From NCBI GenBank assembly GCA_910585615.1, contig CAJUFO010000078.1:1-21060 (forward strand): a stretch of DNA of 21,060 bases, written 5' to 3'. The notes below the pieces were generated by a model. That model did not search any database and was not told the DNA's origin. It worked only from the letters and a program-made list of their open reading frames with translations. Origin of the DNA: an uncultured Acetatifactor sp. Its GTDB lineage: Bacteria > Bacillota > Clostridia > Lachnospirales > Lachnospiraceae. Numbering within the stretch: the first letter of the stretch is position 1; every line of letters begins with the position of its first letter. Position numbers and translations under genes: made by a program. Below, in pieces: positions 7,754-14,869 of the stretch.

Positions 7754-8875
7754 CTAATTTTCTTTGAAGTCATCGGTTGCCGTGTTGATTGCCGGGCGCT
7801 TGTCTTTCTCCGGCACGAGGGCCGGCTTGCCCGGAGGCTTCATGACCAGCCCGCCAAGCAGTTCGTCAAATTTCTTCTTCCCAAGCAGTGAGGTCATCGC
7901 CGTGATGCCGAGGATCTTTTTCTCGTAAGGCTCGTACCCCGCGCTCTGGACTGCGGAAGCCACGGCCATTTCATCCGTGAACCTGCGGTTCGACTTGCCT
8001 TCCACGACCTTGAAGCCGTCATACTTCACGCCGGAGAGCGCCTGCTGCAGGGCATAGTCCTTGATGTCGCTGCCCCAGGAAACGAGATCATCGATCCGGG
8101 ACAGGATGGCGGCGATTTCGGACGGCTCCAGGGTGTCCGGCACCGCAAAGTCGTATCTCGCCATCTCAAGGTTATGTTCCGCCCGTTTGCGGCACGTCGC
8201 CTTGACCCTGCAGAACTGGCAGTGTTCCCCCGCATGGAATTCGCCGCCGCCTTCATATGCCAGCTTTGCGGCTGGGGCAAGCGTGTTCTCTGCCCAGGCG
8301 AGCAGTTCGTCCTTGCCCATGGAGGCAGTGCTGATGTTGTCCCTGCGGGGCTGGAAGATGGTCATCTTCACCGTTTCGATGTCATAGATGCCATCGTAGG
8401 TGTCCAGCGCGCCGAGCGCATAGCACCGCATCTGCGGGTTGTCTTCGGCATTGACCAGGACGCCGACCCCGTACTTGAAGTCGATGACATGCAGCTCCCT
8501 GTCGGAGACTATGACGCAGTCCCCGGTGCCGAAGCCGTCCGGCACCCACCTGGAAAAGTCCAAGCGCTCCTCGATAAGCACCTGCGGGTCGGGGCAGAAC
8601 TTCTTCGCCTGTTCCAACTGCTCTAAGACATAATTCCGGTACTCATCGGTGCAGTCATCCATCTCCGCGTCAAAGTTCTCCAGGTGTCCCTCCGGGTTTT
8701 GCAGTTTCCTTCCGAGGGCTTTCCCTACCTTGTATTCGCAGAGGGTATGTGCGTCCGTGCCCTGCTGCGCGTAAGGGCTGGCCCGTTCCTCTACACTGGC
8801 GCAGGCCAGAGCCGACGGCGGGCAGTTGAGCCACCTGTGGCTGGCGGAGGCGGAGAGCAGCGCGTGTTTAGCCAT
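7754..8875 (-). CDS. DUF2800 phage nuclease-like protein, Cas4/RecB fold
   Basis: 373 residues from ATG 8875 (MAKHALLSASASHRWLNCPP). The frame is open to 8911, but the MAKH start is standard for the family. PD-(D/E)XK features: H43 in GTDAHTLCE, D119 in GTGDCVIV, and D132 and K134 in VIDFKYG, followed by QMRCYALG. Cysteines C18, C219, C222 and C228 (HCQFC...C) match the split Fe-S cluster pattern of Cas4 and AddB nucleases. The likely job is end processing or recombination during phage replication; this is inferred from the fold. It overlaps the upstream gene by eight bases, so translation is probably coupled. Confidence 0.93.
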   Translation of the reverse strand: MAKHALLSASASHRWLNCPPSALACASVEERASPYAQQGTDAHTLCEYKVGKALGRKLQNPEGHLENFDAEMDDCTDEYRNYVLEQLEQAKKFCPDPQVLIEERLDFSRWVPDGFGTGDCVIVSDRELHVIDFKYGVGVLVNAEDNPQMRCYALGALDTYDGIYDIETVKMTIFQPRRDNISTASMGKDELLAWAENTLAPAAKLAYEGGGEFHAGEHCQFCRVKATCRKRAEHNLEMARYDFAVPDTLEPSEIAAILSRIDDLVSWGSDIKDYALQQALSGVKYDGFKVVEGKSNRRFTDEMAVASAVQSAGYEPYEKKILGITAMTSLLGKKKFDELLGGLVMKPPGKPALVPEKDKRPAINTATDDFKEN

Positions 8876-9227
8876 TGCCGATCCCCTCCAGTTCCGCAAG
8901 CACCTCCGCATATTTCTCCGCGGGTATGCTGCTTAATTGCCCTGTCCCGGAATACTTCCTCACCAGTTCCTTCACCGCGGGCTTGTACGCCCCGCCGTCC
9001 GCATTGGATTTGGCTACGAGGAGCTTCCTGACATCCTCTTTGGAAATGCTTTTTTCCGCGGTAGGTTCAGGGTCTTCTTTTTTCATTGGTTCCGCAGGCT
9101 TCCCCTCCTGCGCGGGTCCATTTTCGGAAGAGTAAAAAGCCTTCAATGCTTCGGCGGCTTTTACCAGTCCGTTGCCGCACGCGATCATTTCGTCAATCGC
9201 GGTGGACAGCTCGTTCATTTTGCCCAT
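8868..9227 (-). CDS. Phage protein of the type usually labelled 'rRNA biogenesis protein rrp5'
   Basis: 119 residues (MGKMNELSTAIDEMIACGNG...). Three parts are visible: an N-terminal helical stretch, a charged Pro/Glu/Lys linker (about 45-65), and a C-terminal domain KEDVRKLLVAKSNADGGAYKPAVKELVRKYSG that repeats the DVR..L..K...G pattern seen in short phage proteins beside DUF2800. The 'rrp5' label in databases is almost certainly misleading; no rRNA role is supported. ATG 9227 was chosen because GAGGTG lies eight bases upstream; ATG 9218 is the alternative. It overlaps both neighbours. It is probably a helper of replication or recombination, function unknown. Confidence 0.85.
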   Translation of the reverse strand: MGKMNELSTAIDEMIACGNGLVKAAEALKAFYSSENGPAQEGKPAEPMKKEDPEPTAEKSISKEDVRKLLVAKSNADGGAYKPAVKELVRKYSGTGQLSSIPAEKYAEVLAELEGIGNG

Positions 9228-9405
9228 CTGATGGCACCTCCGTTTTCCTGAGATTTTCGCTGATTTTCCGTGCAAGCCGTTTCGTGATGACGCTGATTGC
9301 CACCAGGACATCCGCCAGTTCTTCGTCCAGCTCCCTGTCCCGGATACGGCCCGCGTCTGCCGCATTTTTTACATCCATGTGTAACACCGCCTTCCTGATC
9401 GGCAT
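9193..9405 (-). CDS. Small phage protein, function unknown
   Basis: 70 residues, the first gene of the leftward block. The core DRELDEELADVLVAISVITKRLARKI is an amphipathic helix pattern that I associate with small proteins encoded upstream of DUF2800 in Clostridia phages. The tail is polar. AAAGG lies five bases before ATG 9405; ATG 9378 is a possible later start. It overlaps the next gene by 35 bases. The copy-1 repeat begins 15 bases upstream, so this is the gene closest to the control region on the left side. Confidence 0.7.
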   Translation of the reverse strand: MPIRKAVLHMDVKNAADAGRIRDRELDEELADVLVAISVITKRLARKISENLRKTEVPSDGQNERAVHRD

Positions 9406-9419
9406 CTTTGCCTTTCAAT

Positions 9420-9452
9420 TTCCTATGGACACGTTTTCCGGTTTTGGACGGA
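9420..9452 (+). repeat. 33-bp bipartite repeat, copy 1
   Basis: TTCCTATGGACAC, ten variable bases, then TTTGGACGGA, followed by an A/T-rich run. The two TGGAC cores are 19 bases apart, close to two helical turns. Confidence 0.85.
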
Positions 9453-9501
9453 AATTTTTTGAGGGACTTTGCGGGGGCGCCGCCCCTGTCTGTCCTTCAC
9501 C

Positions 9502-9534
9502 TTCCCATGGACACCTTCCCTGGATTTGGACGGA
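9502..9534 (+). repeat. 33-bp bipartite repeat, copy 2
   Basis: TTCCCATGGACAC, ten variable bases, then TTTGGACGGA. It is collinear with copy 1 without any gap and starts 82 bases after it. CACCTTCCC at its left edge recurs inverted at 9555-9563. Confidence 0.85.
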
Positions 9535-9600
9535 TTATTTTGAAAAATTTTTTTGGGAAGGTGCCGCATTTATATGGAAGGAAAAGAAACCAAAAGTTTT

Positions 9601-9633
9601 TCCGTCCAAAACGTCCCGGCGTGTCCATGGGAA
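9601..9633 (-). repeat. 33-bp bipartite repeat, copy 3, inverted
   Basis: Read on the minus strand: TTCCCATGGACAC, ten variable bases, TTTGGACGGA. The inversion means the outermost copies (1 and 3) present the same face to the leftward and rightward genes. Confidence 0.85.
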
Positions 9634-9689
9634 GGTAGGAGGACAAAACAGTCCTTACTAATTAACGAAAGGCGTGATGCAGGATTGGG

Positions 9690-10100
9690 ATAGCTTACAA
9701 GAACAGCGAAGGCTACAGCGACCCTGTCCCGTTCCGGGCTGTGGCAAATATGGAGAGGAAAGGGTACCGCCCGCTTGTCTATATCTGTTCGGCGTTTTCC
9801 GGGGACGAGGAAGGGAATGCGGAGAAGGCAAGGAAATACAGCAGGTTCGCCGTGGACAGCGGCGCGATCCCTTTAGCGCCGCACCTGCTCCTGCCGCAGT
9901 TCATGGACGAGGGGGATGAGCGGGAGCTGGCAATGTTCATGGATCTGGTGTTCCTTGGGAAATGCGAGGAGGTCTGGGTGTTCGGCTCGGAAGTCCGGCT
10001 GTCGGAGGGCATGAGGGCGGAGATCGGGAAGGCGGAGCGCAGGGACATGAAGATCCGGTATTTTACGGAAGGCTTAAAGGAGGAGACAGGATGCAGATAA
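9690..10100 (+). CDS. DUF4406 phage protein, deoxyribosyltransferase-like, start codon unclear
   Basis: The core YICSAFSGDEEGNAEKARKYSRFAVDSGAIPLAPHLLLPQF and the later EVWVFGSEVRLSEGMRAEIGKA match the DUF4406 fold, related to nucleoside 2-deoxyribosyltransferases. A nucleotide-related role is inferred; the substrate is unknown. The reading frame continues upstream with AYKNSEGYSDPVPFRAVANMERKGYRP, which looks like the family's usual N-terminus. The codon where Met should be (9690-9692) is ATA, not ATG, and TGA lies at 9675-9677. Conventional alternatives are GTG 9741 or ATG 9750, both lacking a ribosome site. An ATG at 9677 opens a different frame. The 3' end overlaps the primase gene by ten bases. 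Confidence 0.75.
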   Translation: MAYKNSEGYSDPVPFRAVANMERKGYRPLVYICSAFSGDEEGNAEKARKYSRFAVDSGAIPLAPHLLLPQFMDEGDERELAMFMDLVFLGKCEEVWVFGSEVRLSEGMRAEIGKAERRDMKIRYFTEGLKEETGCR

Positions 10101-12364
10101 CGATTTGCCGCGCCGACTGTGCGGGCAATGCCAGGAACTGCAGGTACCCCACGAAAGTCGTGGTGGCGGACGCGGGGATGATGAAGGATGCGGTGGCTTA
10201 TGACCATGTGTGCGGGGAATACAAGGGGAGCTACCGTACCAATGGGAATTTTCTCTCTTCGGATGTGGTGGTCATGGACCTGGACAATGACCATACCGAT
10301 GACCCGGCAGAATGGGTGACGGAGGGGAAGCTGGATGGGATGATGCCGGACATTTCCTATATATTGGTGCCGAGCCGCCACCACATGCTGGAGAAGGACG
10401 GGGAGTCCGCAAGACCCCGGTACCATGTGTACTTCCCTGTCGGGGCGGTTGCGGATGCCGGGCAGTATGCGGCCCTGAAGCGGGCGATCCATAATGCGTT
10501 CCCTTTCTTTGACGGGAATGCCCTGGACGCCGCAAGGTTCATCTTCGGGGCGGACTGCGGCGACGTGGTGTGGCACGAGGGCTGGGTGAATATTGACGAG
10601 GAAGTGTCAACAGGAACAGAAGAAGAGGAAGAGACCCCGTCTGTGGGTGGCCCCATCCTGGAAGGGAGCCGGAACAACACCCTTTCCCGCTTTGCCGGGA
10701 GGGTGCTGAAACGCTATGGGGAATGCGGTAAGGCGCATGACATCTTTCTGGAGGAGGCCGGGAAGTGCGAGCCTCCACTGGAAAGCCCGGAGCTGGATAC
10801 CATCTGGTTCTCCGCATTGAAGTTTTTCAGGAATACCATCAGCGGGCAGGACGGCTATGTGCCTCCCGGCCAGTACAATGATGATTTTGTGGGAGGGAAG
10901 TCCTTAAAGCCGGACGATTACTCGGACATCGGGCAGGCGAAAGTGCTGGCAAGGGAGTATGGGGATGAGCTGATCCACACGAACGCCACGGACTACCTCC
11001 GGTATGACGGGGAGGTGTGGCGCGAGGACAGGCAGCTCGCGGTCGGCGCGATAGAGGAGTTTTCAGACCTCCAGCTTGCGGATGCGCAGGACGAGGTGGA
11101 GAAAGCGAAAAAAGCATTGAAAGATGCCGGGGTTGCGGAGGATGCGCTTGCCGCAGGGGGTAAGGCGCTGGAAAAAGCCGTGCCGGGTAGCCTGCTGGGG
11201 CTGTACTTTGCGTATGTCGGTGCGAGGAACTATCTCGCTTTCGCACAGAAGCGCAGGGATTATAAATACCTTACGTCCGCGCTCAATGCCGCAAGGCCGA
11301 TGCTGCTTGCCGACGTGAACGACCTTGACCGGAATGAGAGCCTGCTCAACACGCCGCGTGCCACCTATGACCTCAGAAGAGGCATGGCCGGGGAGCAGCC
11401 GCATGACCCGAAAGACCTGATCACTAAGATTACCGGGTGTTCGCCGGGGGATGAGGGGAGTCAGGTATGGGAGGACGCGCTCTGGCTGTTCTTCTGCGGC
11501 GACCAGGCGCTCATCGATTATGTGCAGCAGGTGGTCGGCATGGCGGCGGTGGGCAAGGTGTACCAGGAGCATCTCATCATCGCTTATGGAGGCGGGGCCA
11601 ACGGCAAGTCCACTTTCTGGAATGCCGTCTACCGGGTGCTTGGCAATTATGCGGGGAAGATATCGGCGGAGGCGCTCACGATGGGGTGCAAGAGGAATGT
11701 GAAGCCGGAGATGGCGGAGCTGAAGGGGCGGAGGCTCATCATCGCTTCGGAAATGGAGGAAGGGATGCGGCTGAACACGGCAGTGGTCAAGCAGCTCTGC
11801 TCTACGGATGAGATCCAGGCGGAGAAGAAATACAAGGACCCGTTCCAGTTCATCCCTTCCCATACGCTGGTACTGTACACCAACCACCTGCCGAAGGTCG
11901 GCGCGAACGATGACGGCATCTGGCGCAGGCTCGTGGTGATCCCCTTCAATGCCCATATCGTGGGGGACACGGATATCAAGAACTATGCGGATCATCTTTT
12001 TGAGAACGCAGGTCCCGCTATTTTGGCATGGATCATCGAAGGGGCACAGAAGACGGTTGCGCAGAACTTCAAAACCGACCCGCCGCAGTGCGTGAAGGAT
12101 GCGGTGCAGGCATACCGGGAGGACAACGACTGGCTTGGGAGGTATATTGACGAATGCTGCGAAGTTGACCTTTCCTACCAGGAGAAGTCTGGGGAGTTTT
12201 ACCAGCAGTACCGCGCTTACTGCATCCAGAACGGCGAGTATATCCGCAGCACCACGGATTTTTATTCCGCCGTGGACAAGGCGGGTTTTATCCGGCGCAA
12301 GACGAACAAGGGGATGTTCGTGCATGGTGTGCAGCTCAAGAGCGGGCAGGACTTTCTGGGTTAG
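10091..12364 (+). CDS. Phage primase / SF3 helicase (D5, VapE-like)
   Basis: 757 residues from ATG 10091, with GGAGGAGACAGG directly upstream. The N-terminal domain resembles archaeo-eukaryotic primases: MDLDND (62-67) as the metal-binding acidic pair and RYHVYFP (110-116) as the conserved His motif. The middle region is helical (D5_N-like). The SF3 helicase has Walker A GGGANGKST (500-508), Walker B RLIIASEMEE, sensor VLYTNHLP and an arginine finger region GIWRRL. It should both unwind DNA and prime synthesis for the phage polymerase. The frame is open from 9962, but that part overlaps DUF4406 and looks non-coding. It heads a rightward block with VRR-NUC and SNF2 genes. Confidence 0.95.
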   Translation: MQITICRADCAGNARNCRYPTKVVVADAGMMKDAVAYDHVCGEYKGSYRTNGNFLSSDVVVMDLDNDHTDDPAEWVTEGKLDGMMPDISYILVPSRHHMLEKDGESARPRYHVYFPVGAVADAGQYAALKRAIHNAFPFFDGNALDAARFIFGADCGDVVWHEGWVNIDEEVSTGTEEEEETPSVGGPILEGSRNNTLSRFAGRVLKRYGECGKAHDIFLEEAGKCEPPLESPELDTIWFSALKFFRNTISGQDGYVPPGQYNDDFVGGKSLKPDDYSDIGQAKVLAREYGDELIHTNATDYLRYDGEVWREDRQLAVGAIEEFSDLQLADAQDEVEKAKKALKDAGVAEDALAAGGKALEKAVPGSLLGLYFAYVGARNYLAFAQKRRDYKYLTSALNAARPMLLADVNDLDRNESLLNTPRATYDLRRGMAGEQPHDPKDLITKITGCSPGDEGSQVWEDALWLFFCGDQALIDYVQQVVGMAAVGKVYQEHLIIAYGGGANGKSTFWNAVYRVLGNYAGKISAEALTMGCKRNVKPEMAELKGRRLIIASEMEEGMRLNTAVVKQLCSTDEIQAEKKYKDPFQFIPSHTLVLYTNHLPKVGANDDGIWRRLVVIPFNAHIVGDTDIKNYADHLFENAGPAILAWIIEGAQKTVAQNFKTDPPQCVKDAVQAYREDNDWLGRYIDECCEVDLSYQEKSGEFYQQYRAYCIQNGEYIRSTTDFYSAVDKAGFIRRKTNKGMFVHGVQLKSGQDFLG

Positions 12365-12372
12365 TACAGTGC

Positions 12373-12409
12373 GTGGAGGTCTTTTGCGTACAGTGCATAA
12401 GACTTCCAC
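12373..12409 (+). other. 11-bp hairpin with flanking short repeats after the primase gene
   Basis: GTGGAGGTCTT (12373-12383) pairs with AAGACTTCCAC (12399-12409) with one G-U pair. GTACAGTGC occurs at 12364-12372 and again at 12388-12396. No T run follows. It may be a processing or attenuation element in the gap before VRR-NUC. Confidence 0.45.
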
Positions 12410-12470
12410 GACATACACGAATCCTGTATTTAAGCCATTTGTGACAGTTTAGATACTCTTTTCCTAAAAG

Positions 12471-12513
12471 TTTCCTATATAGAAAAATATTAGTAAAAAA
12501 GCCTTATAGGAAA
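12471..12513 (+). other. Inverted repeat upstream of VRR-NUC
   Basis: TTTCCTATA (12471-12479) and TATAGGAAA (12505-12513) are perfect 9-bp inverted arms around an A/T-only-like spacer. It could be an operator or an RNA hairpin; no promoter hexamers are convincing nearby. Confidence 0.4.
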
Positions 12514-12569
12514 GTTTACGCGGGGAGGTTCATGAGCGTCACGCTTTATCAATTTGACGGAGGTGTGCG

Positions 12570-12851
12570 ATGCGTGAAAAAGACATCGAGAGGAAGTTTG
12601 TTGCGGAGGTGAAAAGGCGCGGCGGCATATGCCCTAAGTGGGTGTCGTCGGGATTTGACGGGATGCCCGACCGGATCGCCTTGCTGCCGGGTGGGAAGTC
12701 CGGCTTTGTGGAGGCCAAGGCTCCGGGGGAGAAGCCCCGTCCCCTCCAGGCTTCCCGCCACGCATTATTACGGCGGCTGGGGTTCCGGGTGTATGTCCTG
12801 GACGACCCGGCGCAGATTGGAGGGATCATTGATGAGATTCAGTCCACATAA
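12570..12851 (+). CDS. VRR-NUC domain nuclease
   Basis: 93 residues covering just one VRR-NUC domain (PD-(D/E)XK superfamily). Visible core: GFDGMPDRIALLPGGKSGFVEAKAPGEKPRPLQ, with the catalytic Asp in PDR and the E-x-K in VEAK. Stand-alone phage VRR-NUC enzymes are thought to be Holliday-junction or branched-DNA nucleases. GGAGGTG precedes ATG 12570. A 26-codon frame from ATG 12532, also with a ribosome site, overlaps it and might be a leader peptide. The 3' end overlaps the helicase gene by 20 bases. The pairing of VRR-NUC with SNF2 helicase is standard in Firmicutes phages and suggests they act together on recombination or fork intermediates. Confidence 0.95.
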   Translation: MREKDIERKFVAEVKRRGGICPKWVSSGFDGMPDRIALLPGGKSGFVEAKAPGEKPRPLQASRHALLRRLGFRVYVLDDPAQIGGIIDEIQST

Positions 12852-14196
12852 GTACCAGCAGTATGCGATAGATTTTATAATCCGTAACCCCGTGGCGGCA
12901 ATCCTGCTGGATATGGGGATGGGGAAGACGAGCCTGACATTGATGGCAATCAACAGGCTGATGTACGAGGAATTCGAGGTAAACAGGGTATTGATTATCG
13001 CTCCCCTGCGGGTTGCCAAAAACACATGGTCGGCGGAGATTGAGAAGTGGGAGCAGCTTAGCGGGCTGCGGTATTCCATCGTTGTGGGGACGCCCGCCCA
13101 GAGGAAGAAAGCGTTAAAAGCAGATGTAGACATTTATATCATTAACAGGGAGAACCTCACCTGGCTGGTGGAAAGCAGCGGCATCCCGTTCGGATTCGAC
13201 ATGGTGGTGGTCGATGAGCTGTCCAGTTTCAAGTCCTGGCAGTCGAAGCGGTTCAAGTCGTTCATGAAGGTGCGCCCGCTGGCCAGGAGGGTGGTGGGGC
13301 TTACGGGGACTCCCAGCAGCAACGGGCTCATGGATCTGTTTGCGGAATTCAAGGTGCTGGACATGGGGAAAAGGCTTGGGAGGTTCATCGGGCAGTACCG
13401 CCTGGATTATTTCAAGCCGGACAGGATGAACGGTCCCATCGTGTACTCCTACAAGCCGCTTCCGGGAGCGGAGGAGAAGATATATGCCAGGATCTCGGAT
13501 ATAACCATCTCCATGAAAGCGGCGGATTACCTGGAGATGCCGGAACTGATAGTGTCGGAATACCCCGTGTACATGGATGCGGAGGAGCAGGGGATCTACG
13601 ATGCCATGAAGGAGGACCTGGTTGTCGGGAAAACAGAAGAAGAGATTACAGCCGCAAACGCGGCATCCCTTTCCGGCAAGCTGTCCCAGATGGCGAATGG
13701 TGCGGTGTATTCCGATAACGGAGAGGCTGTCCAGATCCATGACCGGAAGCTGGATGCATTGGAGGACATCATCGAGTCTGCCTGCGGGAAGACGCTCATG
13801 GTGGTTTACTGGTACAAGCACGACTACAGCCGGATTGCGGAGAGGCTTTCAAGCCTTGGCGTGGAACATGAAAAGCTGGATACGGATGCCAGCATCAGGA
13901 AGTGGAATGCCGGGGAGCTTCCGGTCGCCTTGGTGCATCCTGCCTCTGCGGGGCATGGGCTGAACCTGCAGGGCGGCGGTTCGGCAATGGTGTGGTTCGG
14001 ACTTACCTGGTCACTGGAATTGTACCAGCAGACGGTGGCACGTCTCTGGAGGCAGGGGCAGACATCCGGGACGGTGGTCATCCAGCACATCATCACCAGG
14101 GGAACGGTTGATGAACAGATTATGGAGGCACTGCGGTCTAAGGACACTTCGCAGGCGGCGCTCATAGAGGCGGTGAAAGTGAATTTGAATAGATAG
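12832..14196 (+). CDS. Phage SNF2-family DEAD/DEAH helicase
   Basis: 454 residues from ATG 12832, with GGAGGG upstream inside the VRR-NUC gene. Motif I DMGMGKTS (27-34), motif II VVVDELSSFKS (DE at 128-129), motif III LTGTPSSN (147-154), and a C-terminal half with LVHPASAGHGLNLQ and motif VI QQTVARLWRQGQ. It is a compact SF2 translocase close to SNF2 proteins. The role is inferred to be remodelling of phage replication or recombination intermediates. Annotations that extend the start to 12655 would include a shadow of VRR-NUC. Confidence 0.95.
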   Translation: MRFSPHKYQQYAIDFIIRNPVAAILLDMGMGKTSLTLMAINRLMYEEFEVNRVLIIAPLRVAKNTWSAEIEKWEQLSGLRYSIVVGTPAQRKKALKADVDIYIINRENLTWLVESSGIPFGFDMVVVDELSSFKSWQSKRFKSFMKVRPLARRVVGLTGTPSSNGLMDLFAEFKVLDMGKRLGRFIGQYRLDYFKPDRMNGPIVYSYKPLPGAEEKIYARISDITISMKAADYLEMPELIVSEYPVYMDAEEQGIYDAMKEDLVVGKTEEEITAANAASLSGKLSQMANGAVYSDNGEAVQIHDRKLDALEDIIESACGKTLMVVYWYKHDYSRIAERLSSLGVEHEKLDTDASIRKWNAGELPVALVHPASAGHGLNLQGGGSAMVWFGLTWSLELYQQTVARLWRQGQTSGTVVIQHIITRGTVDEQIMEALRSKDTSQAALIEAVKVNLNR

Positions 14197-14198
14197 GC

Positions 14199-14233
14199 CA
14201 ATCCATGTAAATCAAAGACAATCCATGAAAATC
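14199..14233 (+). repeat. Two 15-bp direct repeats at 20-bp period
   Basis: CAATCCATGTAAATC (14199-14213) and CAATCCATGAAAATC (14219-14233) differ at one base. They lie in the 75-base gap before the sigma-like gene. Spacing of two helical turns suggests a protein-binding pair. Confidence 0.6.
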
Positions 14234-14271
14234 CGTGGGAAGCAAATATATTTTGACTGGAGGCATGGCTT

Positions 14272-14730
14272 ATGAGCATTATCTGGAAATACCTTGACAA
14301 GCGGTCGGCGGCTGTGGACGCGCTGAAGGATTACAGCAATATGAGATTCATCATCGAACACACGGATGATGAGATCAAGGCGGCATATGAGAAGATGGGC
14401 GGCATCAGCAGCCAGCCGCCTGACGGGATGCCGCATACCCACAATCCCCGTGCCATGGAGGACAGGATGGTTAAGGGCATTGAGGAAATCGACATCCTGA
14501 AAGAGCGTTACCGACAGGCGGCAGAATATATGGCGTGGTTCCTCCCAGCGTGGGAGGAGCTTTCCGAAGATGAGAGGTATGTGCTGGAAACCTTTTATTC
14601 GGATTCAGAAAGCCAGACCAGCGCCGTGTACAGCATCTGCGACCGCTTCGGCATTGAGCGTTCCTCGGCGTACAACAAAAAGAACCGTGCCCTGGGCAGG
14701 CTGGTGACGCTGCTGTACGGGAAAGCATGA
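14272..14730 (+). CDS. Sigma region 4-like late regulator (ArpU/DUF1492 type)
   Basis: 152 residues. The N-terminal two-thirds are helical and charged. The C-terminal segment WEELSEDERYVLETFYSDSESQTSAVYSICDRFGIERSSAYNKKNRALGRLVTLLYG matches sigma-70 region 4 HTH proteins of the ArpU/DUF1492 kind, which sit just before packaging genes in many Firmicutes phages and switch on late transcription. That role is inferred from position and fold. GGAGGC lies upstream of ATG 14272. An extended -10 promoter follows 50 bases after its stop, a plausible target. Confidence 0.85.
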   Translation: MSIIWKYLDKRSAAVDALKDYSNMRFIIEHTDDEIKAAYEKMGGISSQPPDGMPHTHNPRAMEDRMVKGIEEIDILKERYRQAAEYMAWFLPAWEELSEDERYVLETFYSDSESQTSAVYSICDRFGIERSSAYNKKNRALGRLVTLLYGKA

Positions 14731-14756
14731 TGCGGCCGGTGTGAGTAATATCGTGG

Positions 14757-14785
14757 ATGCTTTTCCTTACCGGGTGTGGTATGCT
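14757..14785 (+). promoter_or_regulatory. Extended -10 promoter before HNH/terminase genes
   Basis: TGGTATGCT (14777-14785) fits the TGnTATnnT extended -10 pattern. No good -35 hexamer lies 17 bases upstream, so an activator may be needed. The sigma-like gene just upstream is a natural candidate. Confidence 0.5.
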
Positions 14786-14807
14786 GATAGCATGAAAAAA
14801 TGTCAAG

Positions 14808-14846
14808 AGGGCCTTCGCGGGAGAATCGGAATCCTGCGGAGGCTTT
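14808..14846 (+). promoter_or_regulatory. 15-bp leader hairpin upstream of the HNH gene
   Basis: AGGGCCTTCGCGGGA (14808-14822) can pair fully with TCCTGCGGAGGCTTT (14832-14846), allowing G-U pairs, with a nine-base loop. It lies between the -10 site and the HNH ribosome site, with no T run, so it looks like a leader or processing structure. Confidence 0.5.
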
Positions 14847-14869
14847 CTGCCGCAAGGGAGGTGGAGGCG

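Larger units (their letters stand above)
9406..9676. promoter_or_regulatory. Divergent control region or candidate replication origin
   Basis: A 271-base gap between the leftward and rightward replication blocks. It has three copies of a 33-bp bipartite repeat, AT-rich runs after two of them, and a GC-rich hairpin GGGGC-gcc-GCCCC (9474-9486) between copies 1 and 2. I see no clear -35/-10 pair in either direction. Repeats plus an AT-rich tract next to SSB, primase and polymerase genes fit either an origin with iterons or an operator pair for divergent early promoters. Confidence 0.55.

Noticed and set aside
9677..9919. 80-codon frame from ATG 9677 with a possible GAAAGG site
   Set aside because: Overlaps the DUF4406 frame, which has clear family features; this frame has none.
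11063..12418. 451-codon minus-strand open frame
   Set aside because: Exactly antisense to the primase/helicase gene in GC-rich DNA; its residues show no family pattern.
12532..12612. 26-codon frame with a ribosome site before VRR-NUC
   Set aside because: Too short to support as a protein, and its ribosome site is only three bases from the ATG; kept only as a possible leader peptide.
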